A stretch of DNA of 35,378 bases, taken from positions 1-35,378 of the forward strand of contig SVHY01000021.1 in the NCBI GenBank assembly GCA_015055545.1, given 5' to 3'. The DNA is from Clostridiales bacterium (GTDB lineage: Bacteria > Bacillota > Clostridia > Christensenellales > Borkfalkiaceae). The notes under the pieces are model-generated. The model made no database searches. It was not told the origin of the DNA and saw nothing but the letters and a program-made list of their open reading frames with translations. Below, in pieces: positions 25,976-34,765 of this stretch. The number at the start of each line of letters is the position of its first letter. Position 1 is the stretch's first letter. A program made the position numbers and the translations under genes.

Positions 25976-26182
25976 TTATTCTTCGTCTATAACTTCTACA
26001 ATATCTTCAATATTGCACTCTAAAACTTTGCAGATTTTAGCTAAAATTTCGGTGTTTACGTGTTCGTTCTTACCGAGTTTTGCAAGCGCAGTAGTAGTCA
26101 TACCCGTAGCAATACGAAGGTCTTTTTTCTTCATATCCTTATCAATTAAAAGTTTCCATAGCTTTTTATAACTGACAGCCAT
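25976..26182 (-). CDS. XRE-family HTH regulator (controller-like)
   Basis: 68 residues of the Cro/YozG type: KKDLRIATGMTTTALAKLGKNEHVNTEILAKICKVLECNIEDIVEVID, a complete HTH_3 fold. First gene of the defence operon with its own strong promoter. Size, fold and location immediately before R-M genes, with an inverted repeat between, match C-proteins that delay restriction until methylation is complete. It could equally be the lysogeny-type repressor of the element. Confidence 0.88.
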   Translation of the reverse strand: MAVSYKKLWKLLIDKDMKKKDLRIATGMTTTALAKLGKNEHVNTEILAKICKVLECNIEDIVEVIDEE

Positions 26183-26220
26183 TTTATAGCACCATCCTTA
26201 ATAAAAAATCTGTTTTATCT

Positions 26221-26249
26221 ATTATAGCATATCCATCTAAAAATTTCAA
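26221..26249 (-). promoter_or_regulatory. Promoter of the element defence operon
   Basis: Minus strand: TTGAAA (26249-26244), 17-nt spacer, TATAAT (26226-26221). The leader to the ATG at 26182 carries AAGGATGGTG. The rest of the interval up to 26486 contains the arm-type repeats and nothing coding. Confidence 0.8.
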
Positions 26250-26322
26250 CTAAAAATCCAATATTTAGATTTTTAATTTTGAAAATAGTTTTTCTTGATA
26301 TTAGGTAGGGAAAATACAATTT

Positions 26323-26344
26323 GGAATAAAATAGGAATAATTTT
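26323..26344. repeat. Candidate integrase arm-type sites, right end
   Basis: GGAATAAAA (26323-26331) and GGAATAATTTT (26334-26344), the same motifs as at 14680-14700 and 14857. They lie about 140 bp inside the right att core. Confidence 0.45.
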
Positions 26345-26485
26345 AGAATAAAAGTTGTTTCATTTTATAAACAAGATTTTACGATACGAATAAAATTAAA
26401 CGTTTTTCCGTCTTAAAATCTCTATAAAATGCACAAAATTGCACGAAATACACAATATAAATTCTTTGTTTACAGTTTCATTGTG

Positions 26486-26492
26486 CTCCTAA
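26486..26492. other. attR core (CTCCTAA)
   Basis: Identical to the attL core at 14579. Left of it (TTGTG) is element DNA; right of it the host tRNA 3' half begins. Confidence 0.8.
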
Positions 26493-26529
26493 GCCGCCGA
26501 TGTGGGTTCGAGTCCCGCCGGGAACACCA
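26486..26529 (+). pseudogene. 3' half of host tRNA-Arg(CCU)
   Basis: Loop CTCCTAA, anticodon 3' strand GCCGC, variable loop, T-stem GTGGG/CCCGC with loop TTCGAGT, acceptor CGGGAAC, A, CCA. It pairs with the 5' half at 14547. No 5' half precedes it on this side, so it cannot fold as a tRNA here. Confidence 0.85.
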
Positions 26530-26563
26530 AAAAATCGACAAGTAAAAACTTGTCGATTTTTTT
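26530..26563. terminator. Host tRNA terminator, also serving the sugar operon
   Basis: AAAAAATCGACAAGT / ACTTGTCGATTTTTT stem with a tiny loop, directly after the tRNA CCA. On the minus strand it lies 74 nt after the stop of the oxidoreductase gene, so it works for both directions. Confidence 0.85.
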
Positions 26564-26636
26564 ATATAAACCACCAGCTTGGTGTGTCCGTGATTTGGAT
26601 TATAGGCGTTTATATCCATACCAAAAAAACGTACAA

Positions 26637-27716
26637 TCAATCAAATCTAACCGCTTTACCTGTGGAAATGCTTTCGTATACCGCGTTCATTGCCTTAATC
26701 GTGTTCTTGTGCCAACCGATATTGATTTTCGGCAGTCGTTTCTTGTCGATGTTTTCCACAAACTCGTCAATCAAGCCCACCCATTCGTCAAAATAAGTAT
26801 ACTGTACGGTATATTTATTTTCGGGCGAACCGTTGTGATAGGTGTTCGGTCCGAAACAATCGGTGAACATACTGCCTTCTTGCCCGTGGATAACCAAATT
26901 CACTTCCATTCGTTTGGGGAAAACTTCCCAACCGGGGCCGGGGACTTTGAGTTTGTTTTCCGCTCTCGACCAACTGGGGTCAAGCGAGAAAATAACGCCG
27001 TTTTTCATTCTTCCCACCACCGCAAGCATATCCTCTTCTTCGATTTCGTGGCGCATATTGGGCGCAACTTTTGCGAAAATTACGTCAAATTCACTATTCG
27101 TCACTTCGCGAATCAAATCGAAAATATGCGGATGGTCGCAAAGCGCGCCGCCACGGAATTTATCGTGCCCCGCTTTGATCGGCACGCGCTTACCGTAGCT
27201 CTTTTCGGGTACGCCCTGCCAAGGGAACGCCCAAACGGGCGAAAGCGTGATATTCGTTGCGTTGAACGCGTCCGTTTCCCCTACCGCTTTATTTTTAATA
27301 AGCTCTTTCATACGCATAACGACGGGGTTGTAATGGAGTTCAAGCTCAATTTGGAAGGTAATTCCGCTTTCTTTTATAAGTTTTTCCATTTCTGCGTATT
27401 CATCCATATCGAACGTAGGAATTTTCATAGAAAGGATATTGATTTTCCGTTCCGCGCAAAGTCTAACCTGTCTTAAATGTTCGCTGTTTTCACTCGCCAA
27501 AACTACCGCTTCGATTTCAGGGTGTGCATCAAGCATAGCCTCGTCGTTATCATAACAAGGAATCCCTTGTACGCTGTTTAAAAATATTTCCTTAACTTCG
27601 TCGTTCGCCGTGGAAACTGCAATCCATTCAAGCTTTGGATTGTTTTTAAGTACGTCGTAATATTTTCTGGTATGCCCGTGCGTCATACTCATCATTGCAA
27701 TTTTCAATCTTTTCAT
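26637..27716 (-). CDS. Gfo/Idh/MocA-family oxidoreductase
   Basis: 359 residues. An N-terminal Rossmann domain starts KRLKIAMMSMTHGHTRKYYDVL and continues to EAVVLASENSEHLRQVRLCAERK. The C-terminal beta-sheet domain contains GGALCDHPHIFDLIREV with the usual D-x3-H active-site spacing. The Gly-x-Gly of the dinucleotide loop is replaced by MTHGH, seen in a subset of this family. Predicted NAD(P)-dependent oxidation of a sugar or cyclitol in the cytoplasm. Last gene of the six-gene operon, 4 nt after its neighbour. Substrate unknown. Confidence 0.9.
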   Translation of the reverse strand: MKRLKIAMMSMTHGHTRKYYDVLKNNPKLEWIAVSTANDEVKEIFLNSVQGIPCYDNDEAMLDAHPEIEAVVLASENSEHLRQVRLCAERKINILSMKIPTFDMDEYAEMEKLIKESGITFQIELELHYNPVVMRMKELIKNKAVGETDAFNATNITLSPVWAFPWQGVPEKSYGKRVPIKAGHDKFRGGALCDHPHIFDLIREVTNSEFDVIFAKVAPNMRHEIEEEDMLAVVGRMKNGVIFSLDPSWSRAENKLKVPGPGWEVFPKRMEVNLVIHGQEGSMFTDCFGPNTYHNGSPENKYTVQYTYFDEWVGLIDEFVENIDKKRLPKINIGWHKNTIKAMNAVYESISTGKAVRFD

Positions 27717-27720
27717 TTCC

Positions 27721-28416
27721 TTATGCCTCCACCTTAACGTTTTCGAGCGTAGCGAGAGAAACCTTTGCCGCCGCTACAACCTTTTGAATATGCGCCCATT
27801 TTACCATATTTGCGGTTTGTACGTCTGCGTTCTTCGCCGTCGCAAACGCGTTTCTGATCGTATTGATTTGCAACTCGCTATATCCGTACAATTCCGCGTC
27901 CGTATCCATAAACGCCCGTTCGTTTTTGCCGAATACGTAAATGGATTCCTGCGGCATTTGCGTGTCCACTACTCTATCGCATCCCACACCGTTATCCGTG
28001 ATAATTTCGTGCTTATCCACGTCCTTTTGCCCCGCTTCCAACGTTGCGCCAAGCTCAATCGTGCAAACGCAACCGTTCTCCGTTTCTACGATACAGTTCA
28101 TTGTATTCTTACCTGCAATCGCAAAAATTTCTTTTGCTGTAGAATTGACGGTAAATTCCAAAATTCCCACTTCTCTTGCAAGCAGTTCAAACAAATCCGT
28201 ACCCTTTTTTGCCGTATGCCCGATACGATACGTGCACATATTCCCAAGTCTGCCCGTCAACACGAGATTGCGAAGTTCGATAAATCTTCTTTCGCTTTCC
28301 CAAGGCAATACGGGAACTTCTTTTCCGTCGATTGCCAGCGTTTTTCCGTCAGCAGAAAGCACGGCTTTTGCTTTTACGGAATACTTATTCAATAATAAAT
28401 CCAACCCTTTTTGCAT
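27721..28416 (-). CDS. Stand-alone protein resembling the C-terminal domain of Gfo/Idh/MocA enzymes
   Basis: 231 residues. I see no Rossmann nucleotide loop. The strand-rich part (NCIVETENGCVCTIELGATL, DRVVDTQMPQESIYVF) looks like the substrate domain of Gfo/Idh/MocA enzymes, and LRNLVLTGRLGNMCTYRIGH resembles the segment after the active-site helix. It may pair with the full-length enzyme encoded 4 nt downstream, as a subunit without its own cofactor site. No frameshift remnant of an N-terminal domain is seen upstream: the previous gene ends 12 nt before it. Confidence 0.7.
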   Translation of the reverse strand: MQKGLDLLLNKYSVKAKAVLSADGKTLAIDGKEVPVLPWESERRFIELRNLVLTGRLGNMCTYRIGHTAKKGTDLFELLAREVGILEFTVNSTAKEIFAIAGKNTMNCIVETENGCVCTIELGATLEAGQKDVDKHEIITDNGVGCDRVVDTQMPQESIYVFGKNERAFMDTDAELYGYSELQINTIRNAFATAKNADVQTANMVKWAHIQKVVAAAKVSLATLENVKVEA

Positions 28417-28428
28417 AATCTTTTCTCC

Positions 28429-29175
28429 TTATAACATTTTAATTCTCGGACTGTATTTTGCGAGATACGCCGCATTCTTTTCATCGCCGCCGGGGGTGTT
28501 TGCACTCGACCAGCAAGGTGCTTTAATACCACGGCGTTGACATTCTTTTACACACTCGATTTCAAGCATATGCGCAATATAGAAATCCACGATATTTGAT
28601 ACGGGCGCAATCGGCGTTTCAAAGCCCTCCACTTCAATTACCGCATCGCCAACGGGATTAAAATCATCGATACATACGTCCGCGTAATCGAACAAATTCG
28701 TCTTGTTCGGATGTCGGATAAAATGATCGGCGGGCATTTCGTTTTGCCAGTAGCTTGACGAAACGGCTACGATTTTCGCCCCCGCTTTTTTCGCTTCCAT
28801 AACCGCGTCAATCGTCGCGGGATTGATACCGATATTATGGAATACGATAAGCAAATCGCCAGGTTGCAATTTATAATATTTCATAATCGCCGATCCGTAA
28901 TTTACCGTTCTTTCAAGCTCTAAATATTTAAGTGCTTGATTGAATACCGTCAAGCCGTTTTCGGCAATCGGGTTGATATTTGCAAGACCACCCGCGCGAA
29001 AGAACATTTCACCCATACAAAGCGTGGTATGACCACCGCCGCCGTAGACGTTGATAAGTCTGTCTTGCTCAATCGCGTCCGCCATAAGGCAAGCCGCTTT
29101 TTTGATGTTTTCGCTTTGCGTTTCGTTGATTTTCTCCAAGTTTTCAACGATTTTCAAAAAATACGTTTTATCCAT
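28429..29175 (-). CDS. SIS-domain protein (UPF0309-like), copy 2
   Basis: 248 residues with one SIS (sugar isomerase) fold: INVYGGGGHTTLCMGEMFFRAGGLANINPI holds the phosphosugar-binding loop, and PGDLLIVFHNIGINPATIDAV the second conserved segment. It is a clear paralogue of the protein at 30002-30703 (shared FRAGGLAN). SIS proteins of this class are isomerases or phosphosugar-binding enzymes of amino-sugar pathways. Here the SGxG-like loop of the copy (SASGKN) is replaced by HNIGIN, so the substrates of the two copies may differ. The start overlaps the kinase stop by one base (TAATG). Confidence 0.85.
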   Translation of the reverse strand: MDKTYFLKIVENLEKINETQSENIKKAACLMADAIEQDRLINVYGGGGHTTLCMGEMFFRAGGLANINPIAENGLTVFNQALKYLELERTVNYGSAIMKYYKLQPGDLLIVFHNIGINPATIDAVMEAKKAGAKIVAVSSSYWQNEMPADHFIRHPNKTNLFDYADVCIDDFNPVGDAVIEVEGFETPIAPVSNIVDFYIAHMLEIECVKECQRRGIKAPCWSSANTPGGDEKNAAYLAKYSPRIKML

Positions 29176-30005
29176 TATTTCTCCTTTTCTATTTCCGTTC
29201 TTGACGGAATACTGTTTAAAATATATTTCCTGCCTACTTTAATTGCCGCGGCAATATTTGCGGTTTGACAAGCCGTTTTTAGGTCTGCGTTCTCCGCCAA
29301 GCACGCGCACAAAACGCCGTTAAACGTATCCCCTGCGCCCGCCGTATCTATCACTTTTTCGACTTTGAACGCAGGAATCAGTTCTCCCGTTTTGCGTATC
29401 AAACAACCTTTATCCCCCAAAGTAACGATTACGTTTTGATAATTTTCAAGCCCGCCCGTTTCGTGTTCGTTTGGCGTAAACAAATCGACATTTTCTAAAA
29501 AGGCGCACCCATGTATGCGTTGAGGCGCAGGATTGAGAACAACCCTTACCCCGTTGCCTTTCGCTATCTGCACCGCCTTTTCGTTGATGGGGATAGGGAC
29601 TTCGTTGTTGATCAAAAGAATATCGGCGGTTTTGATTTCGTTCGCAAACAATTCTACGTCCTGTTCGTCAAGCTCCGCGCCGCGATAGACAAGCACTCGG
29701 TTATCGCCGTTTTTATCCGTCGTAATCACCGCGTAAGGACTGCGTTCCTTTTTGCCGACGAAAAAAGATTTTATCCCGTTGCGTTCGGCTATTTCCGTGA
29801 AACGCTCCACGTCGCCTTGATAACAAGCGCAAAGAAAAGAAACTTCCGCGCCGTATCTTGCCGCCGCTACGGCTTGATTAAAACCTTTACCGCCAAGCTC
29901 GTTGTGAAAACTTTCCGCAACCGTCGTTTCGCCCGTTTTTCCAAAGCCGTCCACGGACAAAAACACCGATTCGCCCGCAATCCCGATAACCGCAATTTTG
30001 CTCAT
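29175..30005 (-). CDS. PfkB-family sugar kinase (ribokinase-like)
   Basis: 276 residues, slightly short for ribokinase. Signature 1 ELGGKGFNQAVAAARYGAEV (37-56) and signature 2 DTAGAGDTFNGVLCA near 217 with the catalytic Asp in GAGD. Predicted ATP-dependent phosphorylation of a sugar, feeding the SIS proteins. It overlaps both neighbours (4 nt up, 1 nt down), so strongly coupled. The exact sugar cannot be read; ribose is not implied by the context. Confidence 0.9.
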   Translation of the reverse strand: MSKIAVIGIAGESVFLSVDGFGKTGETTVAESFHNELGGKGFNQAVAAARYGAEVSFLCACYQGDVERFTEIAERNGIKSFFVGKKERSPYAVITTDKNGDNRVLVYRGAELDEQDVELFANEIKTADILLINNEVPIPINEKAVQIAKGNGVRVVLNPAPQRIHGCAFLENVDLFTPNEHETGGLENYQNVIVTLGDKGCLIRKTGELIPAFKVEKVIDTAGAGDTFNGVLCACLAENADLKTACQTANIAAAIKVGRKYILNSIPSRTEIEKEK

Positions 30006-30703
30006 AAATGTTTCACTCTGCCCATATATAAGTTTTCAAGCGTGATATTGTGTTCTCTACCGCCTTCGATATTACCGCTTAAATATACAGGCGGTTGCAC
30101 GCCGTCTTGCAAGGCTATTTTTGCGCCGTTTATAAGGCAGGTATTGAGAATAAAGCAAGCCGCGTAGGTGGAAAGCCCGCCCATTTTTGCCTTACCCATT
30201 TCCATACAGGCATCGCCGTAAGGAACTTTACAATCGATCGCAATATCTACGTTCTTGTGCAATTTACCGCCCTTTTCGATATACGACCAAGCAGATACGC
30301 CTACACTTTTTACACCTGCGGCTCTCGCAGTCTGTGCCATTTCGATTGGTACTTGGTTCTTCCCCGATGCGGAAAAAATAAAAATCATATCTTTTTCGCT
30401 TGGCGTGTATCTTCTAAATATTTCGCTTGCAATACCGCTCATTTTTTCCATTCGGCTCGATTTTGCCGCACCGTTATGGAGCATTAAATCCGTATCGAGC
30501 ATAGGTGAAACGTTCGCAAGTCCACCTGCGCGATAAAACGCGTCAAGCCCAGGCAAATGCGAATGTCCGCAACCAAAGGTAAAAATCAAACCATCGCTTT
30601 TTATCGTATCAGCGACGAGCCGAGAAACGGCATCAAGCCGTTCTCGCTCTTCGTTTTCTATTTGCACTAAACATGCGACGATTTTACGTAAATACTCACT
30701 CAT
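30002..30703 (-). CDS. SIS-domain protein (UPF0309-like), copy 1
   Basis: 233 residues. IFTFGCGHSHLPGLDAFYRAGGLANVSPML (about 40-69) is the typical first SIS segment, and DMIFIFSASGKNQVPIEMAQTARAAG the second with its phosphate-binding Ser loop. Likely a phosphosugar isomerase or hydrolase partner of the kinase. The start lies 8 nt inside the upstream GH-like gene, and the stop overlaps the kinase start by ATGA. Confidence 0.87.
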   Translation of the reverse strand: MSEYLRKIVACLVQIENEERERLDAVSRLVADTIKSDGLIFTFGCGHSHLPGLDAFYRAGGLANVSPMLDTDLMLHNGAAKSSRMEKMSGIASEIFRRYTPSEKDMIFIFSASGKNQVPIEMAQTARAAGVKSVGVSAWSYIEKGGKLHKNVDIAIDCKVPYGDACMEMGKAKMGGLSTYAACFILNTCLINGAKIALQDGVQPPVYLSGNIEGGREHNITLENLYMGRVKHL

Positions 30704-31733
30704 CTTTCTTCAAAACGCGTTTATAATTTTCGCCGATAGCATCCCAAAGCTTAATGGGATCGGGAGCAGCTACGCTCGTGCCCAAACCACCGCGGTACGT
30801 CCACGTTGCAAGACGGTCTACGCCCATACTTTCGTACATATCCACAACCTTGTCGATTTGCTTGAAATCTTCGGGCTGCGCGTTGTAGCCCATAAGCCAT
30901 CTTTCGCTTTGCTTACCGTATTTTTTTGCAATTCTAACCGTTCGTTCCGTAATTTCCTTAAAGAAACTTTCAGGAAGCGACCAGTTGATAATCGTCGTAG
31001 AGAATACGTCGAAATAAGGGCACGCCGCCACCATTTCCCAGTTATCGTAGCCGCGAAGCTCGGTTACGTAATATGTATTTTTCGTCGCGTGAACACAACA
31101 GGTAATTTCAAGGTTAGGGTTTACTTCTTTCAAGGCTTTGGAACAATCCGCAAGCGTTTTCAAAGCCTCACGCCAACGGAACTGTTTCACGTCGTCGTTC
31201 ATAAACTTCGGCATTTCATAACCGTAGTACTCCTCGAATTTCTTCATACATTCAGGACAACGGCACGCCCAGTCGTCGCCCGCGCCGCCCGTGATAGACG
31301 CGTAGGATTTAGGGTATGCGTAATGCGGTTCGTCCCAAAAGAACCCGTCCACTTCCGTTTCGCGCGCAAGCTTTAAGCAAATATTCGTGAAATAATCCCT
31401 AAACGAATTCGTGTTAAAACAAGCTGCATTCAGCACTTCGCCCGTATAAGCGGAAACTTGTCTGTGGTGGATATTATTCTGTAAGAATAAAGAAACTTGT
31501 TCGCCACCGAAATACTTACCGATACCCCACGTATCCGCTATACAACGCAAGCCTACTTTGTGCGCCGTCTTTACGATTTCGTTAATATTCGGAAACCAAA
31601 AATCCATATCAAATTCCGTGATCGCAAGGATAACCGTATCGCAACCGTGCGCTTTCATTTCCAAGAAATCTTTTTCCGCGTGTTCTACGTAGTTAAAACC
31701 GTAATAACTAACCGCCGTGTGTTTAATAGCCAT
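30696..31733 (-). CDS. Putative glycoside hydrolase-like TIM-barrel protein
   Basis: 345 residues from the ATG at 31733 (MAIKHTAVSYYGF). The alternative GTG three codons earlier is too close to GGAG. The beta/alpha pattern and VDGFFWDEPHYAYP (acidic pair at the end of a barrel strand) followed by WACRCPECMKKFEEYYG resemble putative glycoside hydrolase families with a CxCxxC element. No signal peptide, so it acts in the cytoplasm on an imported glycoside. First gene of the operon; its product presumably supplies the sugar for the kinase and SIS proteins. Confidence 0.75.
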   Translation of the reverse strand: MAIKHTAVSYYGFNYVEHAEKDFLEMKAHGCDTVILAITEFDMDFWFPNINEIVKTAHKVGLRCIADTWGIGKYFGGEQVSLFLQNNIHHRQVSAYTGEVLNAACFNTNSFRDYFTNICLKLARETEVDGFFWDEPHYAYPKSYASITGGAGDDWACRCPECMKKFEEYYGYEMPKFMNDDVKQFRWREALKTLADCSKALKEVNPNLEITCCVHATKNTYYVTELRGYDNWEMVAACPYFDVFSTTIINWSLPESFFKEITERTVRIAKKYGKQSERWLMGYNAQPEDFKQIDKVVDMYESMGVDRLATWTYRGGLGTSVAAPDPIKLWDAIGENYKRVLKKDE

Positions 31734-31765
31734 AATTTTCACTCTCCAATTTATTTTGTAATTTT

Positions 31766-31794
31766 ATTATATCATATGGCTATACAAACGGCAA
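31766..31794 (-). promoter_or_regulatory. Promoter of the sugar-catabolic operon
   Basis: Minus strand: TTGCCG (31794-31789), 17-nt spacer, TATAAT (31771-31766), GGAGAG before the ATG at 31733. The -35 lies 44 bp from that of the divergent AraC gene, so one regulator site can serve both. Confidence 0.75.
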
Positions 31795-31837
31795 GAACAA
31801 AAAGAAACGAAAAGGTTGAAATTTCGAAACCAAATAG

Positions 31838-31866
31838 TTGACGTACGAACGCGTTTATGCTATACT
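31838..31866 (+). promoter_or_regulatory. Promoter of the AraC gene (leaderless)
   Basis: TTGACG (31838-31843), 17-nt spacer, TATACT (31861-31866). The ATG at 31873 is only 6 nt past the -10, so transcription should start at or next to the start codon. Confidence 0.75.
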
Positions 31867-31872
31867 GTATTT

Positions 31873-32658
31873 ATGATTGATTTTACGAAGTATAATATCA
31901 AAATAGATTCCGCTTTCTCGTTGTCTTGGTCGAAGAACACGGCGTACGCGCGCGCACGCAAGTTCGACGCGCTTTCTTTCCGAGTGAAAGGCGACGCCGA
32001 TTATAAACACGGCGAACAAGCATATCACGCTCGTAGCGCGGATATCGTGTTCGTACCCGCGCATTACGATTATACGATAACGGCGAACAAAAACGAAGAA
32101 GTGTACGTTATCCATTTTTATATTGAAGGTTCTTCCTTTGATACAATGCAAGTATTCTCCCCTACCAACCCCGACGTTTTTTACCGCTTATTTGTAGAAA
32201 TTAGCGAAACGTGGCGCACAAAACCTATCGGTTATGCGGCAAAAATGTTATCGCTGTTTTATAAAATCGCCGAACAAATCGCCGTACAAACGCAAAAACA
32301 ATCCCTGCTTACCACGCCGCCTAAACTCGAAGAGGCGCTTTCTTATCTGCACGAACAATTCACCTCCCCCGAAACGACGGTAGAATCCACGGCAAGACAT
32401 ATCAAAACGAGTACGGTATATTTACGAAAAATTTTCCACTTAACGCTTGGCACAACCCCTTTAAAATATTTGAACGGTTTGCGTATGAACTACGCCGTCG
32501 GGCTTTTGAAAACGGGGTATTATACCATCGAAGAAATTGCGGAACTGAGCGGTTTTAACGACCCGAAATATTTTTCTACGCTCTATAAAAAGACGATGGG
32601 CGTTCCCCCGTCCGAAAAACTGCGAAAGGCTTTGTCTAGCCTGACAGGCTCTTTATAA
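31873..32658 (+). CDS. AraC-family transcriptional regulator
   Basis: 261 residues from the ATG at 31873. Upstream in-frame starts (31816) lie before the promoter and are rejected. N-terminal cupin-like sensor (KGDADYKHGEQAYHARSADIVFVPAHYDYTI...), C-terminal double HTH: TVESTARHIKTSTVYLRKIFHLTLGTTPLKYLNGLRM and YTIEEIAELSGFNDPKYFSTLYKKTMGVPPSE. It very likely activates the divergent sugar operon in response to its sugar. There is no Shine-Dalgarno before the ATG, which agrees with the leaderless prediction. Confidence 0.93.
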   Translation: MIDFTKYNIKIDSAFSLSWSKNTAYARARKFDALSFRVKGDADYKHGEQAYHARSADIVFVPAHYDYTITANKNEEVYVIHFYIEGSSFDTMQVFSPTNPDVFYRLFVEISETWRTKPIGYAAKMLSLFYKIAEQIAVQTQKQSLLTTPPKLEEALSYLHEQFTSPETTVESTARHIKTSTVYLRKIFHLTLGTTPLKYLNGLRMNYAVGLLKTGYYTIEEIAELSGFNDPKYFSTLYKKTMGVPPSEKLRKALSSLTGSL

Positions 32659-32678
32659 CTTTGCGTTATACCTATTAT

Positions 32679-32711
32679 AACACGCCTTTATTTATACGGC
32701 GTGTTTTTTTA
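32679..32711 (+). terminator. Terminator of the AraC gene
   Basis: AACACGCC / GGCGTGTT stem with an 11-nt AT loop and seven or more T. Confidence 0.85.
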
Positions 32712-32823
32712 TGAAAAGCAACGCTTTTTTAGCTTTTTTTGAATTTCCGCGCCTAAACCGTTGCAAATTCGATAAAAAGATGATAAGATATATTCATATC
32801 AATAAAATCGATTGATACATACT

Positions 32824-32852
32824 TTGCAATCTATTTTCTTGAATTTTAAAAT
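32824..32852 (+). promoter_or_regulatory. gdhA promoter
   Basis: TTGCAA (32824-32829), 17-nt spacer, TAAAAT (32847-32852), then AAAGGAG (32864-32870). Just upstream is ATCAAT/ATTGAT, an inverted repeat with a 7-nt spacer (about 32797-32815), a possible regulator site. Confidence 0.7.
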
Positions 32853-32855
32853 TAA

Positions 32856-34214
<1,359 letters not shown>

Positions 34215-34228
34215 TCCTTAAAAGTTTA

Positions 34229-34262
34229 CGGGCGTTCCCCTTTGGGAGCGCCCGATTTTTTT
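34229..34262 (+). terminator. gdhA terminator
   Basis: 11-bp GC-rich stem CGGGCGTTCCC / GGGAGCGCCCG (one G-T), loop CTTT, then ATTTTTTT. Confidence 0.92.
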
Positions 34263-34273
34263 ACGCCATTTCC

Positions 34274-34302
34274 TTGACAAGCACAAGAATATTGACTATA
34301 AT
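34274..34302 (+). promoter_or_regulatory. Perfect consensus promoter of mgsA
   Basis: TTGACA (34274-34279), 17-nt spacer, TATAAT (34297-34302). AAGAAGG lies 6 nt before the ATG at 34336. Confidence 0.85.
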
Positions 34303-34335
34303 ATAGTTGAACGAAACTACAAAAGAAGGTAAAAT

Positions 34336-34713
34336 ATGAAGAAAAACAAAATCAAAACGATTGCGCTGATTGCGCACGACAACAAGAAACACGAAATGGT
34401 CAACTGGGCGCTTGCCAATAAAGAAACGCTCAAACAATATAAGCTTTGCGGCACGGGCACGACGTCGCGGCTCATCGCCGAGGCAACGGGCTTAGAAGTG
34501 AAAGGCTACCTTTCAGGACCTATGGGCGGCGACTTACAAATCGGCGCGAAAGCGGCGGAAGGCGGCGTGGACGTGATCATCTTTTTTTGGGACCCCTTAC
34601 AAGCCCAACCGCACGACCCCGACGTAAAAGCCCTGCTCCGTATCGCCGTCGTGTACGATATCCCTATCGCCACCAACCGCGCCACGGCAAACCTAATTTT
34701 GAAAAATTATTGA
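34336..34713 (+). CDS. mgsA: Methylglyoxal synthase
   Basis: 125 residues, typical length. It converts dihydroxyacetone phosphate to methylglyoxal and phosphate, a bypass of lower glycolysis. Marks: ALIAHDNKK (10-18), CGTGTTSRLI (38-47) for phosphate, GPMGGDLQIGAK (61-72) with the catalytic Asp66, FFWDPLQAQPHDPDVKALLRI (83-103). The active-site residues His14, Asp66, His93 and Asp96 are all present. Monocistronic with a strong promoter. Confidence 0.96.
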   Translation: MKKNKIKTIALIAHDNKKHEMVNWALANKETLKQYKLCGTGTTSRLIAEATGLEVKGYLSGPMGGDLQIGAKAAEGGVDVIIFFWDPLQAQPHDPDVKALLRIAVVYDIPIATNRATANLILKNY

Positions 34714-34716
34714 TAA

Positions 34717-34756
34717 CGAAAAAAGGATAACGAACCCAATCGTTATCCTTTCTTCG
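34717..34756. terminator. Bidirectional terminator of mgsA and the LRR gene
   Basis: AGGATAACG / CGTTATCCT stem with loop AACCCAAT, flanked by A-rich and T-rich runs that extend the pairing to CGAA/TTCG. It serves both convergent genes. Confidence 0.85.
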
Positions 34757-34765
34757 TTGTATTGA

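Larger units (their letters stand above)
14579..26492. mobile_element. 11.9-kb integrative element in tRNA-Arg(CCU), carrying defence genes
   Basis: Bounded by the two CTCCTAA cores that split a host tRNA-Arg. It contains a tyrosine integrase, a small excisionase-like HTH protein, TnpV-like and RHH-like proteins, its own tRNA-Arg(CCU), a HEPN-like gene, and a restriction-modification and AAA operon. Conjugation, capsid and replication genes are not visible, so it is a genomic island or satellite that would need help to transfer. Its AT content is clearly above that of the flanking genes. Coordinates follow from the tRNA halves and should be exact to a few bases. Confidence 0.85.

Noticed and set aside
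26502-27476. 324-residue open frame on the plus strand
   Set aside because: Starts inside the tRNA 3' half and runs antisense through the Gfo/Idh/MocA gene, no family features.
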